Shown: positions 13,201 to 25,631 of the stretch, one piece after another
Position numbering within the stretch: the stretch's first letter is position 1
Layout of the letters: each line of letters opens with the position of its first letter
Source of the DNA: Tetrahymena elliotti 4EA
Lineage: Eukaryota; Ciliophora; Oligohymenophorea; Hymenostomatida; Tetrahymenidae
DNA: 64,000 nt
Assembly (NCBI GenBank): GCA_000231825.2
Contig: JH720295.1
Coordinates: 2,011,191 to 2,075,190 of the forward strand
Direction: 5' to 3'
Position numbers and translations under genes: made by a program
Notes under the pieces: model-generated
What the model saw: only the letters and a program-made list of their open reading frames with translations
Told to the model about the DNA's origin: nothing
Databases searched by the model: none

Positions 13201-15490
13201 CTAAAAAAGCTAATTATGAATGAAAACTATTTACTTTTCAAGAATATTTTTATGGAAAAATTCATTTTTTAATGTGATTTAAAGAATTTCAATGATGAGG
13301 ACTATAATTTTTATGGGATTTTAGAAGGAAAATAGGAAATTTTAATCATTTTTTGAGGTATCTAATCGTTTTGATAAAGTATGAGCCATTAAATTAATAA
13401 GATCTTTTTAACTCCAAAGCTTAATCTTTTTAATAAAAAATAGTAAAGCCTAAAAATTATATCCAGAACACCTCGTAAGAGCTTTTATCATGATTGTTTG
13501 GTTTTCTATTTCTTCTATCCAACCTTTGATCTTATTAGCAGTCAATTGATAATATTAAAATAATATGTTAAAATTGTAAGTTGTTAGGCAAATATTTATT
13601 ATTTCTTTTTCATCATCAATTTTCAAACCAATAATTTTCATCAAAACATTCCTTAATAAAATAAAAGTTGAATAAGATTTCTTCTATGAATTAATTAATT
13701 AATCTACTTACTCAGCAAATTAATTTAAATGATAAGTCACAAGATGTTAAAAAATAAACTTCAAGCCTTGGCCATCCTCAACTTGTTTCAGAACAATCCT
13801 ATTTTTTAGAAATGTCATATGTGCCAAAACAAATTTATTTATTTGTGAATGAATTGAATTACTCTAATAATTTTGGATTGAGGTTTTCTACACTGTAATA
13901 ATAAATCAATACAAAGGCATTTAGTTTTGGTTTTTCTTCATCTTCAGAGGTGTATTAGCATGTTTTAATATATTAATATTTTTCTTAAGTAAAATCTAAT
14001 TCTAGATAATAGTTATTTTTAAGAAATATATCAATGTATTTTTCATCTTTACACTGTAAGCATAATTCAAATATTCCTTTTCCTATTGAGAATTCAAATT
14101 TTTAATTAGATTAAAGTTGCAAATGGTTAGATAGTTAGCTTTATTTAATATCGAAAAAATAAATTAAATATTCATTTAATTAGAAATGCTACTTACTGAA
14201 ACTCATAAAAGTATTTAAAATTTAAACTAGACTCAAAAATGTTTTATCTGAACAATAAAAAGTATGATTAAACTAATATTTAAAGCAATCCATCTTCAAT
14301 AGATTAAACTTTTAGTATTTCTTTCATCTTTTCTGTAGGACTAACCCTAAAATTTGATGCATTTTTAAATGCTTTGTAATTAGCTATTTGCTCTATTTAC
14401 TCATCAGTTATTTATTATTGACAATAATGATGTAAACACCTAGATTTAAATTAAAATTAAATAAATAAAAAACTCAAAAATGCAAATACATTACTTCAGA
14501 ATAGATAGGTTGTTTGACCAGATTAAATAAAAGTAGAAGAATATCAAACTACTAAAATCTATGTACTCGAATGAAAATCTTTATATTCAATAAAATAAAA
14601 GTAAATTAAATTTCTATAAATGTTCTAAAAGCCTACTTTGTGTTCTTATTTTAATCTTTATCTCCTATTGATTTTAGAATTTACTCAACAGCATGTTTTG
14701 TTTTTTCCCTTTTTTATTTTAAATAAATTATCAATAAAAAAATCTAGAAAGACAACATTTGCTTTTTTCTTTGAAAATTTGTTAGTTCTTTGTTATTTAG
14801 TTGGTTAAGTTATTGTAATAATCAATAGTATATTAATTTTGATTAATAATTTATCAATTAGAATACTAAATAATTGATTTGAATTATTTACATGAATAAT
14901 TACTGATTATAAGCATTTTTATTGTCTTCTTATAAAATTTCATCTTCAACTTGCTGATTTGATTCGTTTTCAGGAACTAATCTGTTTAACTTCTTCATTA
15001 AGTTCATGATAGGGGAATTTTCACAATCTTCCTCTTCATTTTCATCTTAATCTTCATCACTTGATTCAGAAATATCAGAAAAAGAATCTTTTGAAATGGT
15101 GTGTGATGAATCTTTTTTTTTAATCTCCAAAAAAAAATCCTTTTCAGCTTGATTATGAAAAAATTTAGAGTGGGCCTTTAAAGAAGATCTTCTTATTTAT
15201 GTTGCTGAAGTCACTTTATTTTAATTAGGTGGTGTATTTAGAAAATTAAATTGCTAATTCTTCCCTTAGGAAGAATGAGTAGAGTTTTGCTAATCCTTTA
15301 ATTCATTTGCAGATTTAGGTGAATTTTATTTAGCAAATGAGCTAGGTTTTTTAGTGGGGCTTTTTTAATTATTGTCTTATTCTTCTTCATCTTCATAGGT
15401 AAATAAAAGATCATTCACGAACTAGCTTTTTTATTGTTCTTCCAAGTTAAATCTGACTGGAAATTTATTTTCTTGTGTATTTGTACTCAT
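10250..15490 (-). CDS. TRP/polycystin-like cation channel (paralog B)
   Basis: Second copy of the channel, same strand and same exon order as its neighbour. ATG at 15490 gives MSTNTQENKFPVRFNL, matching the other paralog's N-terminus (PVRF[DN]L). A Ser/acidic stretch with SDISESSDEDQDENEEE follows, then KHAVEQILKSI and EYIDFSSLIFFYFY. Conserved cytosolic blocks lie at 14.4-12.9 kb, membrane segments at about 12.6-11.9 kb. The pore exon near 11.84-11.27 kb reads GYILFNQVDSG and YLVEAMFG. The last exon ends with GDEKRDFVLNLKNILKLHENY and TGA at 10250. Introns are in equivalent places but their sequences have diverged, so the duplication is not recent. Both copies appear intact. Function by family is a non-selective or calcium-permeable cation channel in a ciliary, plasma or internal membrane; which one is unknown. 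Confidence 0.8.
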
Positions 15491-16666
15491 TGAAATTCTT
15501 CCTTTCTTAATTTGCTTCTCCTTTCAAATTAAATTAATTGTACAAAATTGTATTTAACTCGAATTCATATAAATCTTTCAAAAAGTAATAAATTAATCAA
15601 TTTTTAGTTTAATTTTTAATAAAACTTTGCTTCTTTTATACACAAATATTATTTATTTACTTGTAAAATAAACATTTTAGTTATTAATTCTAAAGAATTT
15701 AGCTATCATATTTAATTTATTCACTCATTTAATTTATATTTCATTTTTTATCAGTAACGTTAAAATTATTCAATTTTTTTCTCCCTTTAATCAAAAAACC
15801 TATTACTTACCTTCAAGCAAACATATGAAACTAACTAGGCCTTTTTCCTTAATGTAAATAGTTTTTATTCTTAAAATATTACCTTGTTTATTGATTTTAT
15901 TTAAAGTAGCCATGATTTTTGATAGCTCTTTGAAAATAAATAACAAATAGTTGTTAAATGTTTGTGAGTAATCAATAGATTGTAAACAAAAAAATGAGAA
16001 GAAAAGAAAGTAGAATTAAAAAAATTAAAAATTTAATGAATTCTTCTCATTAATATTTATTAAAAATTTAAAAAGCTTTTTTTAATTTAGGTTTCTAATT
16101 TAAATGAGATATCTAAAAAATATCTAAAAATTAAGTGAGGATAAATAATACATTTTGTAGAAAAATTTAAAAAGAAATAATATTAATAATATTTTTTCAT
16201 AATAATATCAATGCATCTTGAAAAAAAACAAAATAATGTAAATCGTCAATAATTAAGACCACCCACCCCCTCATCATTATACAATGATTAATTTCAAAAG
16301 TGATTTATTTAAATAAAATAAAATCTTTGCCTGTATTCTTAAATTAGAAGAACAACGGATATTATCAAATTGTTTAAAAGAAAAAGTGTTTTAAAAATAT
16401 ATGCATAAATAATAAACAAATATATTTATAATCAGAAAATTAATTCTAGATAAAATGTAAATAATACAAGTGAATAAATTTAAGTGAGTAACTTGTAGAA
16501 ACTAAATTTGTGTTAATAATTAATTAAAGATAAATAAATACATAAAATGAAATGAATTAAAAAACAAGCACAGATAAACAGTGAAATTTTTGTTAATTTA
16601 TGTTTAAAATGAGTTAGAATAAAATAATTGTTTGAAAGGTTTTTTCATTTTTTGATTAAATTTAGA
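15491..16666. other. Intergenic, no gene seen
   Basis: Upstream of channel paralog B and downstream of the TTL-like gene. It holds A/T-rich sequence with one C-rich patch, 'ccacccaccccctcatc', near 16260, unusual for this base composition. No coding frame of substance. Confidence 0.45.
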
Positions 16667-19615
16667 TCAACCATCTTCTTTTTAGTTTTCTTTTGATTTA
16701 ATTTTTTGAGTATTATTATTATCAGCCGATCTATCTCTCTTAGTTTATGTTGTTTTTTAATTATCTACAAAGCAATCTTCTTCGAAGAGATTTCCATAGG
16801 CAGCCTTACCAGATAAATTGAGATCAGTAATTTTAACAAAACTGTTATTCTTAATTTGATATTCTTTTTCTAAATAATTTTTATTTGCTTTTTTGAATTC
16901 TTCCCTTAAAGCTTTTAAATCAGGATTTCCATCTTTAATTTAATTTTATAATTTTGTGATTATTTTTCTTATTCTTAACCATCTTGAACGTAAGTAAGAG
17001 TACTAAATTTACAACAGATCTTTTACTAACTCGCTTTAGAAGATCATTTTTTCTTCACTAGTTCCTTGTAACACAGGAGAAGCATTGCATTCAATAAACC
17101 ACAAATTAAGATTTTCATCAAATAAAAAATCAAGCCCAAACATCTCAAAAACTCTAGGGTCTTTTAAAAATGTGTGTTCACTCATTTTTACAGCATGAAT
17201 GAAAGCTTTCTATAACTCAGGACGCAAGTACTCATCTAACCATCCTCTTTTTACTTTACCCTATATAATTATAATGCTGTTAAAAAGTAAATAAAAAAAT
17301 GAAAATAAATTATTATTAATATTCCTACCTTTGAAACCAAAAAGTCCTCATATCTTGTCATATTCCACATTTAAAAGTTACGCATTTCTGTTTCAGTCAT
17401 TCCAGTTATATTTTTATATTGCTCAGCATTCTCAAACAAATCCTTAGCCAAGTTAGTATTAGCAAAATGAATGGATTTCTATTAATTAAAAATAAATTTT
17501 ATTTAAAACACATTAAAAATTTCATTCATCTTTATTAATTTTTAACTCAAACTTAGCATAAACTAAACAAAAATTTCTATTATTAAATTTGCTTTTCAAG
17601 GTTGAAAAACAAACAAAAATATTCATATTCTATCTTCTACTTTAAATTTATACTTGCTACTCTAGACTTGTTTATAATGATTCTATATTCTTCAGTTACT
17701 TTTAGATTTATAGCTCAATTTTTTAGCTTATGAATTGTAATTAGCAACCTTATGGCGAATGCAAATAAACTAAATAGCATAAGCATATTTACTTTTAACG
17801 ATTTTTAAGAAGTTTTTCAAAAATAAATTGATATATTGAAATTACTAATTTAATAATTTAAAAAAATTTTTAACATTCCTAAACTAACTTCTTTTTATGG
17901 TTTTCATTATTAGCTTAAATACTCTTTGAAATTTTGAGTTAAAAATGTGTAGATGTTTCTAAAATAAAAAATAAAAATAACCTCTCTAGAATTTTTGTCA
18001 TATTTCAAAATTGAGAGTCTGAGGAAGCCATCGTGATAGTAAATAATCAAAGGATCAGTTGAAGCAATAAGGAGATACACTCTAAAATCATACTGTTTTA
18101 GTAAAATTAATTTAATATGAGCTTGACTTATTTTGTAATAATTACCTTATGGCCTTCTAACAAATGAGGATTTGCTACATATTTTTAGGCCATTAAATTG
18201 TCTTCAATTTATCCACATAATTAGCCATTATAATATTTTCTTCTTAATCTTACTTCATACTATTCATCAACTAATTCAAGTCCATTTGCTCTGTGAGAGC
18301 CATAAGAGACCTTAGTGATGTAAGAAATTCCTTCTTTTTCTTTGAGATGTTTGTATTCTTTAGAGTTAAAGATTTCAAAGAACTGTCTGCATTCAGTCTC
18401 ATCTAAAAATATATTTCATATTTTAAAATGAAATTTCAATTTAACTAAATATTAAGCAATTACTATCAAGTCTGTATGATGCAGGGAAGAATTAATTTTT
18501 CTTAAAACAATGAGGCTTATTCTCGAATCTTTTGGCATAATTGCTAATTTGATATGTTTATTTATATTTAATCAAATTAATAAATGAGATTTGATAATTT
18601 ACTTAACGCTTTCAACATTCAAATCCTTTCTTGTCAAAGTTCCATGTCCAGGAATATGATTATAAACTTAAGAGACACAATAAAGATTTTTATTGAATTC
18701 ATGATAATAATAACTCTTAACTTTCTTAGTGAATATCATAGTAGTGTTAAATGGAACTAGATACTTTCTCTATTAAAAATTAATAAAAATTCAAAATTAC
18801 TTTTTTAAAATTTGGTAATTCTATTTATTTTTTAGTAAGATATTAAGATATATCTATAGAGTAATTTTTCCAATAATTAGGTAAACAATGAATAATAAAT
18901 GCTATTCTAGACAAAATTAAATTTTAAATGAAAAAATAAAGAGTACTGAATTGAATTCTTCATCAGGCATATCTTTGTTAATAAAATCAGGCATAACATC
19001 GTAACCATATTGCTTAAATACTTATCTTGCTAAACCATCATTATTATAATCATTGAAGATGTTCATGGCATTATGAATATTGTGAGGATACAGAATATTG
19101 TATGCATCTACATAATCACAATAATTAGGATCATTGATCAATCCCATGTAGGGTTCATCATAAAGAGGATGTCCATCTGGCATATCATTAAAATGAATTC
19201 TTTTGTCTAATGAGGGATAATCATATATCATGCGTAATATATTCATTTGCTTGAAAAAAGATTGAAATTCATCACTTTTGCTTACTGAACTCTAATGAAG
19301 GGAAAGAGTTTTGTTTTACTTTGCTTTAATATCGCTTTTGGATAATTATCCTATCTTTTAAAGCTCTTGATAAATCTCTTAAACAACTTTTTATTGGTCT
19401 TTTCTATTTACTTCTCTATTGGTAGTTATGTCTGGTTTCTATGTGCTTTTAGTATTATTCTAGTCAAGCCTATCTCTGTTACGAGTTTTAGAGGAACTCT
19501 CCTCATAAAATTTCGTTGTTGGAGAATTAGAGCTTTTTACAATCATAACAATTACTGCTATGATACCTATTATATTTAGCACAATAATCCACCAAAATAT
19601 CTTTTTAAGCTTCAT
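16667..19615 (-). CDS. Tubulin-tyrosine-ligase-like (TTLL) protein with N-terminal membrane anchor
   Basis: Multi-exon gene from ATG at 19615 to TGA at 16667. The N-terminus is a signal anchor ([20 protein letters not shown]) followed by a Ser/Lys/Gln linker; then comes a conserved lead-in with [14 protein letters not shown]. The ATP-grasp TTL domain follows: [16 protein letters not shown] spliced to [17 protein letters not shown], then RPELQKAFIHAV and the signature [20 protein letters not shown] followed by CNASP, which carries the Glu and Asn that bind magnesium-ATP. The C-terminal tail is Lys/Glu/Gln-rich and ends QKEDG. Enzymes of this family add Tyr, Glu or Gly to tubulin or other proteins using ATP. 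Which amino acid this one adds cannot be told. The predicted transmembrane start is odd for a tubulin modifier and suggests a membrane or secretory location, as in some divergent TTLLs. Exon borders are approximate; at least seven introns. Confidence 0.85.
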
Positions 19616-21324
19616 TCTTGTTTAAAATAGCTAAAAACTTAATGCTTTGTTTGTTTGCTTGTTTCTTTATTAAATTATTAAAAATCTATTAAAATTTTCA
19701 ATTTTAGTTTATATCAAACAGAAATACGCGTTCAACTATCAATTAAAAATATCTAATTATTTATTAATCAATCAGTCAATTAAAAAGACAAACAGTATAT
19801 TTTAGTCAAAATCTAGTTAAGTATTTAATATTACAAATTTAAATTTCTTTTCAAACAAAATATTTCTTAATTTTTTAAAATAAATGAATTCTCATTTCTC
19901 CAAAGATATTTTTAACTCAATTTAAATTATTTTTTGCTTATTTATCAAAAATTTAATTGTCTCCATATTTAACAACCAATTTATTTTATTTTAGTCGTTT
20001 AAGTTTGAAAAATAATTTTATTTCTCAAGATTTCTTGTTTTTCCTTCTTATTACTTCTCATTTTCAACATTTAAAACGAATTATTAATATAGAGTTTATT
20101 ACGAATTTAAAGACTATTTTTTTCATTCTGTTTAATCCTAATTTTGTATTTTTTAAATCCACTTAAATTATTATTTTGTTTCCAAAAATATAAATAAAAT
20201 CTACAAATTACATATTCAATTTTTCTTTTATTAAATGAACAATCTTTAGAGTTATCTTTTCTAAGATATATATTTAAGCATTCAAATACTCTTTTTATTT
20301 TTCAAAAGCATCAAACAAAATGATAATAGTAAACCTTTCTATATTATTTTAATTATTAAGATGAATGACTCTTAACTCTGTTATTACTAAGATTCAGATG
20401 CAAATTTGTTCTAATTTATTTAGAAGAAACTAAAAATAATTTTTTCAGTAGTTAGATGATACTTAATAGGTGAAGAGTTTGGCTATTATTTCAATGGCTA
20501 GAGAGAAGTAGCTGAAATGCTATTCTCAAGATTTCCTTTATATAGTTTTCTCTAGTAGAGAGTATTAGAATAAATAGAAAATATTCTAATTGTTCTTCAA
20601 ATTTAAATAGCCTAGTATTTATCTTTAATCTTATGAACTTATAGGAACTCATGATAAACAATAAGGCATAATCTGAAATTTATATATACTCATTATTACA
20701 ATTAAAATTATTTTTAATTACATAGAAATAAAAATTAGAAAACTATGAAATTTAATAAGAAAGAGTGGAACTCAACCAAACATAGGGGTGCCAAGCAGAT
20801 ATGTGACATAATATGTACTGTATTTCTTTTTCCTTCCACCTAGTAATTAACAAGAATTATCAAGGTTGAAAGAAATTATTTAAAAATTAATTATTTGCTA
20901 TTATGAAAATAGTTTTATCTGTTTAAAAATGCTTTGATGCGGTTTATAAATTGAGAAAAATTATTTATTCTAAAAAAAATAAATTTCTGAATTTAACTAT
21001 TTATTTTTTTATAATTTTATTCTATCATTCAAATAAATTTTAATGATGAACTTACTTTTAAAATAAAGTCAAGAATTTAAAACCAAAGGTTATTTGTTGT
21101 TTTTTATCCTATTTTTAGAAGAAGATGTTTTGCATTTAATAATGATTTTGTTTGATAGAAATATAGATTTAGTAGATATTTATATTTATTAAAATATATT
21201 TGAAATAAAATATTTTTAATTTGACATTTTTATACATATTAGAATATAAATATATTTATTATTAATTAAATTTCTTAATAAAAGAGACAATAGATTTTTA
21301 ATTGCTAATAGTAAATAGTAGTAA
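19616..21324. other. Divergent intergenic region between TTLL and kinase genes
   Basis: Holds both presumed promoters. It is mostly A/T-rich. One ciliate-code frame inside it (20398-20676) is listed separately. I see no RNA gene or repeat. Confidence 0.45.
20398..20676 (+). CDS. Possible short ORF, 92 aa, unknown
   Basis: A ciliate-code frame starting MQICSNLFRRNQK and containing DDTQQVKSLAIISMAREK runs to TGA at 20674. I do not recognise it. With TGA as the only stop, frames of this length arise often by chance in such A/T-rich DNA. It could be an upstream exon of the kinase gene or nothing. A second ATG at 20361 opens another frame that stops sooner. Confidence 0.2.
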
Positions 21325-24300
21325 ATGGTGGATAAATAACAATCACTTTCTTCATAAATTGAAAAGTTAGAGGACCAAATTGTAAGAAATTTCCTCAAAA
21401 AAAATCAATATGAATATCAAAGATAATTAGGATATGGAGACTTCTCTCAAGTTATTGAGGCATATTCTTTAAAATGCTAATGTTTAGTAGCAGTAAAAGT
21501 TCTTAAAAAATTTAATGATAAAACTCAGATTGGTTTATCTGATTTTGATAAAGAAATTTAAATTCTTTAAAAACTCAAAAATGAAAAGTATGTTTTGTAA
21601 ATTATTGACAAGATTATAGATGATGAATTAGGATTATCCGCCATTGTTACAGAGTTATGCGATAGTAAAATTAACTCAATCTTAATTCATTTTTTAATTG
21701 ATGTTTATAATAGGCAACTTAACTACAATTTTGGAGCTAAACAGATTAGATTATGAATAAACAGTAGCCTTAGCTTTTTAATTAGTTAAAGGTTTACTTA
21801 TTCTTTCAGAAAAGGGTATAATCCATGGCGATATTAAGCCTGACAATATATTATATAGTAAATCTAAGAATCAATTCTTGTTAGGTATTTATTTAATTAT
21901 TAATCTCTTCTTGAAAAAATTAAATGAAAATATGAATAAAACAGCTGACTATGGGCTATCAAAGATCATGAAAGACCCTTCTTAAGAAAAAACTTTAGGA
22001 GTAATTTATTTTAATGAATAATTAGACAAGTAATTAAATTTTTTTAAGTCTCTTCAAGGTAACCTCAAGTATTAGTCACCAGAAGTAGTAAATCTTGATA
22101 AACCTTTCACTATTACAGTAATTATGCTTATTATTCAATAAAATCTGAATTTATATGTATAAATAGGTGGACGTATTCTCTATTGGAATCATTTTAATAG
22201 AAGCTTTTATCTAAAGAAGACTATAAGGAAATGAATGGCTTAATTTAAAGAATAAAAATGCATTGGAAGTATTTCCTTTTCTTTAGAATTCGCCTTAATC
22301 AGAATTTGTAAATAGAATACTATTTAAGATGGTAGAACTAGACAAAAATGTTAGACTTAAACCAATAAATCTTATTCAGAACCTAAATTTTTTTAGCATT
22401 AATGAGGATTCTCTTAAATCCCTTAAAGTGTTTAAAGATTAATCTATCACTTAAAGTTTATATAGTTCTTAGATTGCGGTTTAAAGTAATAGAGTAGTAA
22501 CCAAATCAATAGATGATGTAGTCAAATTAGCATCTATGAACCAAATACTAGAAATTAATTTACAGTAATATTTTTTATTCATTCAAATAAATTGAAATAG
22601 ATATTACTCTAGTAGTCATACTATTTAGAGAACAATTATCTTAGTGCTTTAATAAAATCTCAACAATTAATGTTTTAATATTATTGAATCAAATTTTAAA
22701 TGATTTGTTTTTAGAATAAACTTATCTGCTTATCAAAAAACAAAATAAAAATTTAGAGGGGAGTAAGTGGTTATCTATTATGCCAGACCTAGAAGCAGCT
22801 CTTCAATTCTTTTATAATCATTATAATGAAAAGAACTAGATAGATAATCAGAGGAATAGATTATTATCATCTCTATTCCCTCCAAAATATTTTTAAACAA
22901 AAATAGATTTATTTTTAAAATAAATGCTATCAGATTATAAAATTGTTAAATAAATCAGCATTTAAAAAATATTTTATCATCAAAAAAACATTTACTTTTT
23001 AAAATAAGCTTTGATATCACTCTGTCCTCTCAAATTTTTTAAATGATTTAATAAATTGTTAAACAACCATTCAGTCTTATGAATAAATAAAAATTATTTG
23101 ATTGCACATAAAAAATTTTTTAAAATATCTAAATTTGAAATTACCAAATAATTAGAATAGGGGGGTGGATAGAGGGAATTGAACTTTTTATTACTCTTAA
23201 ATACTGATCTTTCATAGACCATAAATAGAAGTTAGAGGATAATATGAATCCCCTCTATCTACCTCCCTCCCCTATTAATAATTTTTTTCTTAAATTTTTT
23301 AAACAATAATTAATCCACTTTTTTAGATCATAAAATCTAGAACCTAAAGATACAAAAAAGATTGCAGCAAGTTTAGAGACTTGTAATTAATTGACTTCAT
23401 TGACTCTAGATCTTAGGTATTGCATTTATTAAATTAATTACCATTAAATTTTTAAATGAATGAATACTAAAATGATATTATTGATAAAAATTTGCTTTCA
23501 TTTTCTTGAGTTAATTCATAAATAAATAATTATATCTTGTTTTAGTTTTAATGAAATTAGATAAACTGGAGCAAAAAACCTAGCAACAAGCTTAAAAAAT
23601 TGCCAAAATTTAAGTTCATTATCTCTTCTCCTTAAGTAAGATCTATGCTTAAACTTTTTAGTCAAAAATTTTCAGCAAATTAAAAGAGAAAACCCTTTTG
23701 ATACCTAATTTTATCATTTTGTTTACCATTCTAATTTTATTTTTGAATTTACAATAGATCTAATAAGATCGGGGCAGAAGGAGCAAAGCATATTGGAGCT
23801 AGTTTAAAAAATATCCCTAATGTAAGTTCACTTACACTAGATCTTAGGTAAGCAAATATAAGAAATATTAAACTAATTTATTTCAAAGTATATTTATTGG
23901 AATAAATTAGTTAATTGAGATAATTTCTTTTTAATTATTTTGTGTGTTATTGACCATAGAAAATTCATTTTTACTAAACTTGATTAGTGACAATGAATTA
24001 GAAGATGAAGGAGTGAAAAACCTTATGAGTAGATTAGAAAAATGTCAAAATATTAAATAACTAAGTCTAGATCTCAGGTAATTTTATTAGAATACAATAT
24101 ACAAAAAAGTATTACAACTTAATTCATAATTAATGTCATAGAAGAATTCATGATTTTTTCAATCTTTGATTAATATTTTTAATTTTTAATAAAAAATCTA
24201 AAAAATTTTTTTATTTGGTTAATAGTTAAAACGGTATTAAAAAAGAGGGAATTTCATCCTTAGGAACGAGCTTAGAAAAATCTAAACATATCATTGAACT

Positions 24301-25631
24301 CGATCTAAATCTCAGGTATTCATGAAATATTTTATTATAGATTAAAAAATATTTAAAGAAAGATATGATAAATAATTTGTTGAAATAGTTATGAAATAAA
24401 AACCTTTTTATCTATTACATAAAAATATATTTTGACAAATTTTTTAAATGAATAGAATGAATTCTCTGAAGATAAATGCAACTAAGAGTATTGGTAAAAG
24501 CTTAGAAAATTGCTCTAACTTGAAAAAACTGTCTCTGAATCTAAGGTAATATCTTTGGAATCTTTCCTTTTTTCTGGAAAGCAGAAATTAAAAAATTTTG
24601 ATCTATTTTTCATTCAATTATTTGTTCCATTTTTTCTTATTTTAAATCTTTTTTTAATCTTAGCTACAATCAGATTGAAGACAATGCTACATAATCATTT
24701 TTTGAGAGTTTAGAAGAATGTTAAAATTTAAATTCTCTTAATTTAGATCTGAGGTAATTTAAAATACATATTTTAAAATAAAACCAACTCATGACTTAGA
24801 AAAAAAAATGATATTAAATTTGATTAATCATTAATTATTTTGATTATTTATTATTGTTCTTTTTAAGTTATTTAAATAAATTTCTTAATATGTTTATAGT
24901 GACAATGAAATTGGAGAAGAAGGGGCCAAATAAATAGGGATTACTCTAAAAAATTTAAAGTCTTTAACTTCATTAGGGCTTTGTCTCAGGTGATTTTTGT
25001 AGAAACTCAAAATAAAAACATGCTAAAATATAATTGAATCAAATTTTAATAATTTTAAACATTCTTTTTTAATTTTAGTAATAATGGTCTCAAACTCCAA
25101 GGGGCAAAAAAGATTGCATAAGGTTTTGAATAATCTCCATAATTAATAGAGCTTAATCTTAATCTTAGGTAAATACAATAAGTATTTTATTTTCAAAAAA
25201 GCAAACAAAAACACTATTTAAAATAGACAATAAATCATTCACATCTTTGACTAAGCTTTTTGGCTAAAAAAATAACTTTTTAAATGGCAATAATTTGTTA
25301 TTTATTTACAACTCTAAAAATATAATTTACAATTCTTTTATTTTATATTTAGTTCTACTAAACTGAATGCAAATGGAGTAAAAATTATTGGAGAAAGCTT
25401 AGAAAAGTGTCTGAATTTAAAGTCACTGCAATTAGATCTCAGGTAATAATTTGAAAAATGATTTATCTTCTAAGAGATAATTTATTTAAATAAATGACTT
25501 TTTCATTCTCTTAACATAATTATTTTAAATTAAATGTTAGAAATAATGAAGCAAGAGAAGCTTTAATTTTACAAATTGGATAGTCTTTAAGACAAAATGT
25601 TAAGTTCACTAAATTTGAATTGCCTTGTTGA
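21325..25631 (+). CDS. Protein kinase fused to a leucine-rich repeat array
   Basis: Exons 21325-21664, 21714-21884, 21945-22000, 22049-22117, 22167-22564, then LRR exons 23327-23416, 23546-23635, 23758-23847, 23988-24077, 24226-24315, 24456-24545, 24664-24753, 24900-24989, 25079-25168, 25353-25442 and 25541-25631. These sum to 2025 nt: 674 aa plus TGA, checked. Kinase: Gly loop LGYGDFSQV (about 35-43), VAVKVL with Lys58, HGDIKPDN at 151-158 (catalytic Asp153; the usual Arg of HRD is Gly), DYG at 172-174 in place of DFG, and YQSPEV as the APE equivalent. Key Lys, Asp and Asn are kept, so activity is likely, as a non-RD kinase. From about 345 come eleven ~30-residue ribonuclease-inhibitor-type LRRs, e.g. 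SNKIGAEGAKHIGASL. Kinase-LRR proteins of this kind are a known expanded ciliate family. The join across the 762-nt intron after 22564 is inferred from phase and from the LRR-like end LEINLQ. Confidence 0.8.
23156..23278. repeat. G-rich/C-rich imperfect inverted repeat inside a kinase-LRR intron
   Basis: The left arm (about 23156-23180) is 'aataggggggtggatagagg' plus 'gaatt'. The right arm (about 23247-23278) is its near complement, 'ccctctatctacctccctcc' plus 'cctatt', with a 7-nt insertion. About 66 nt separates them. Such G-runs stand out in this A/T-rich DNA, and the RNA could fold into a hairpin. Confidence 0.6.
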
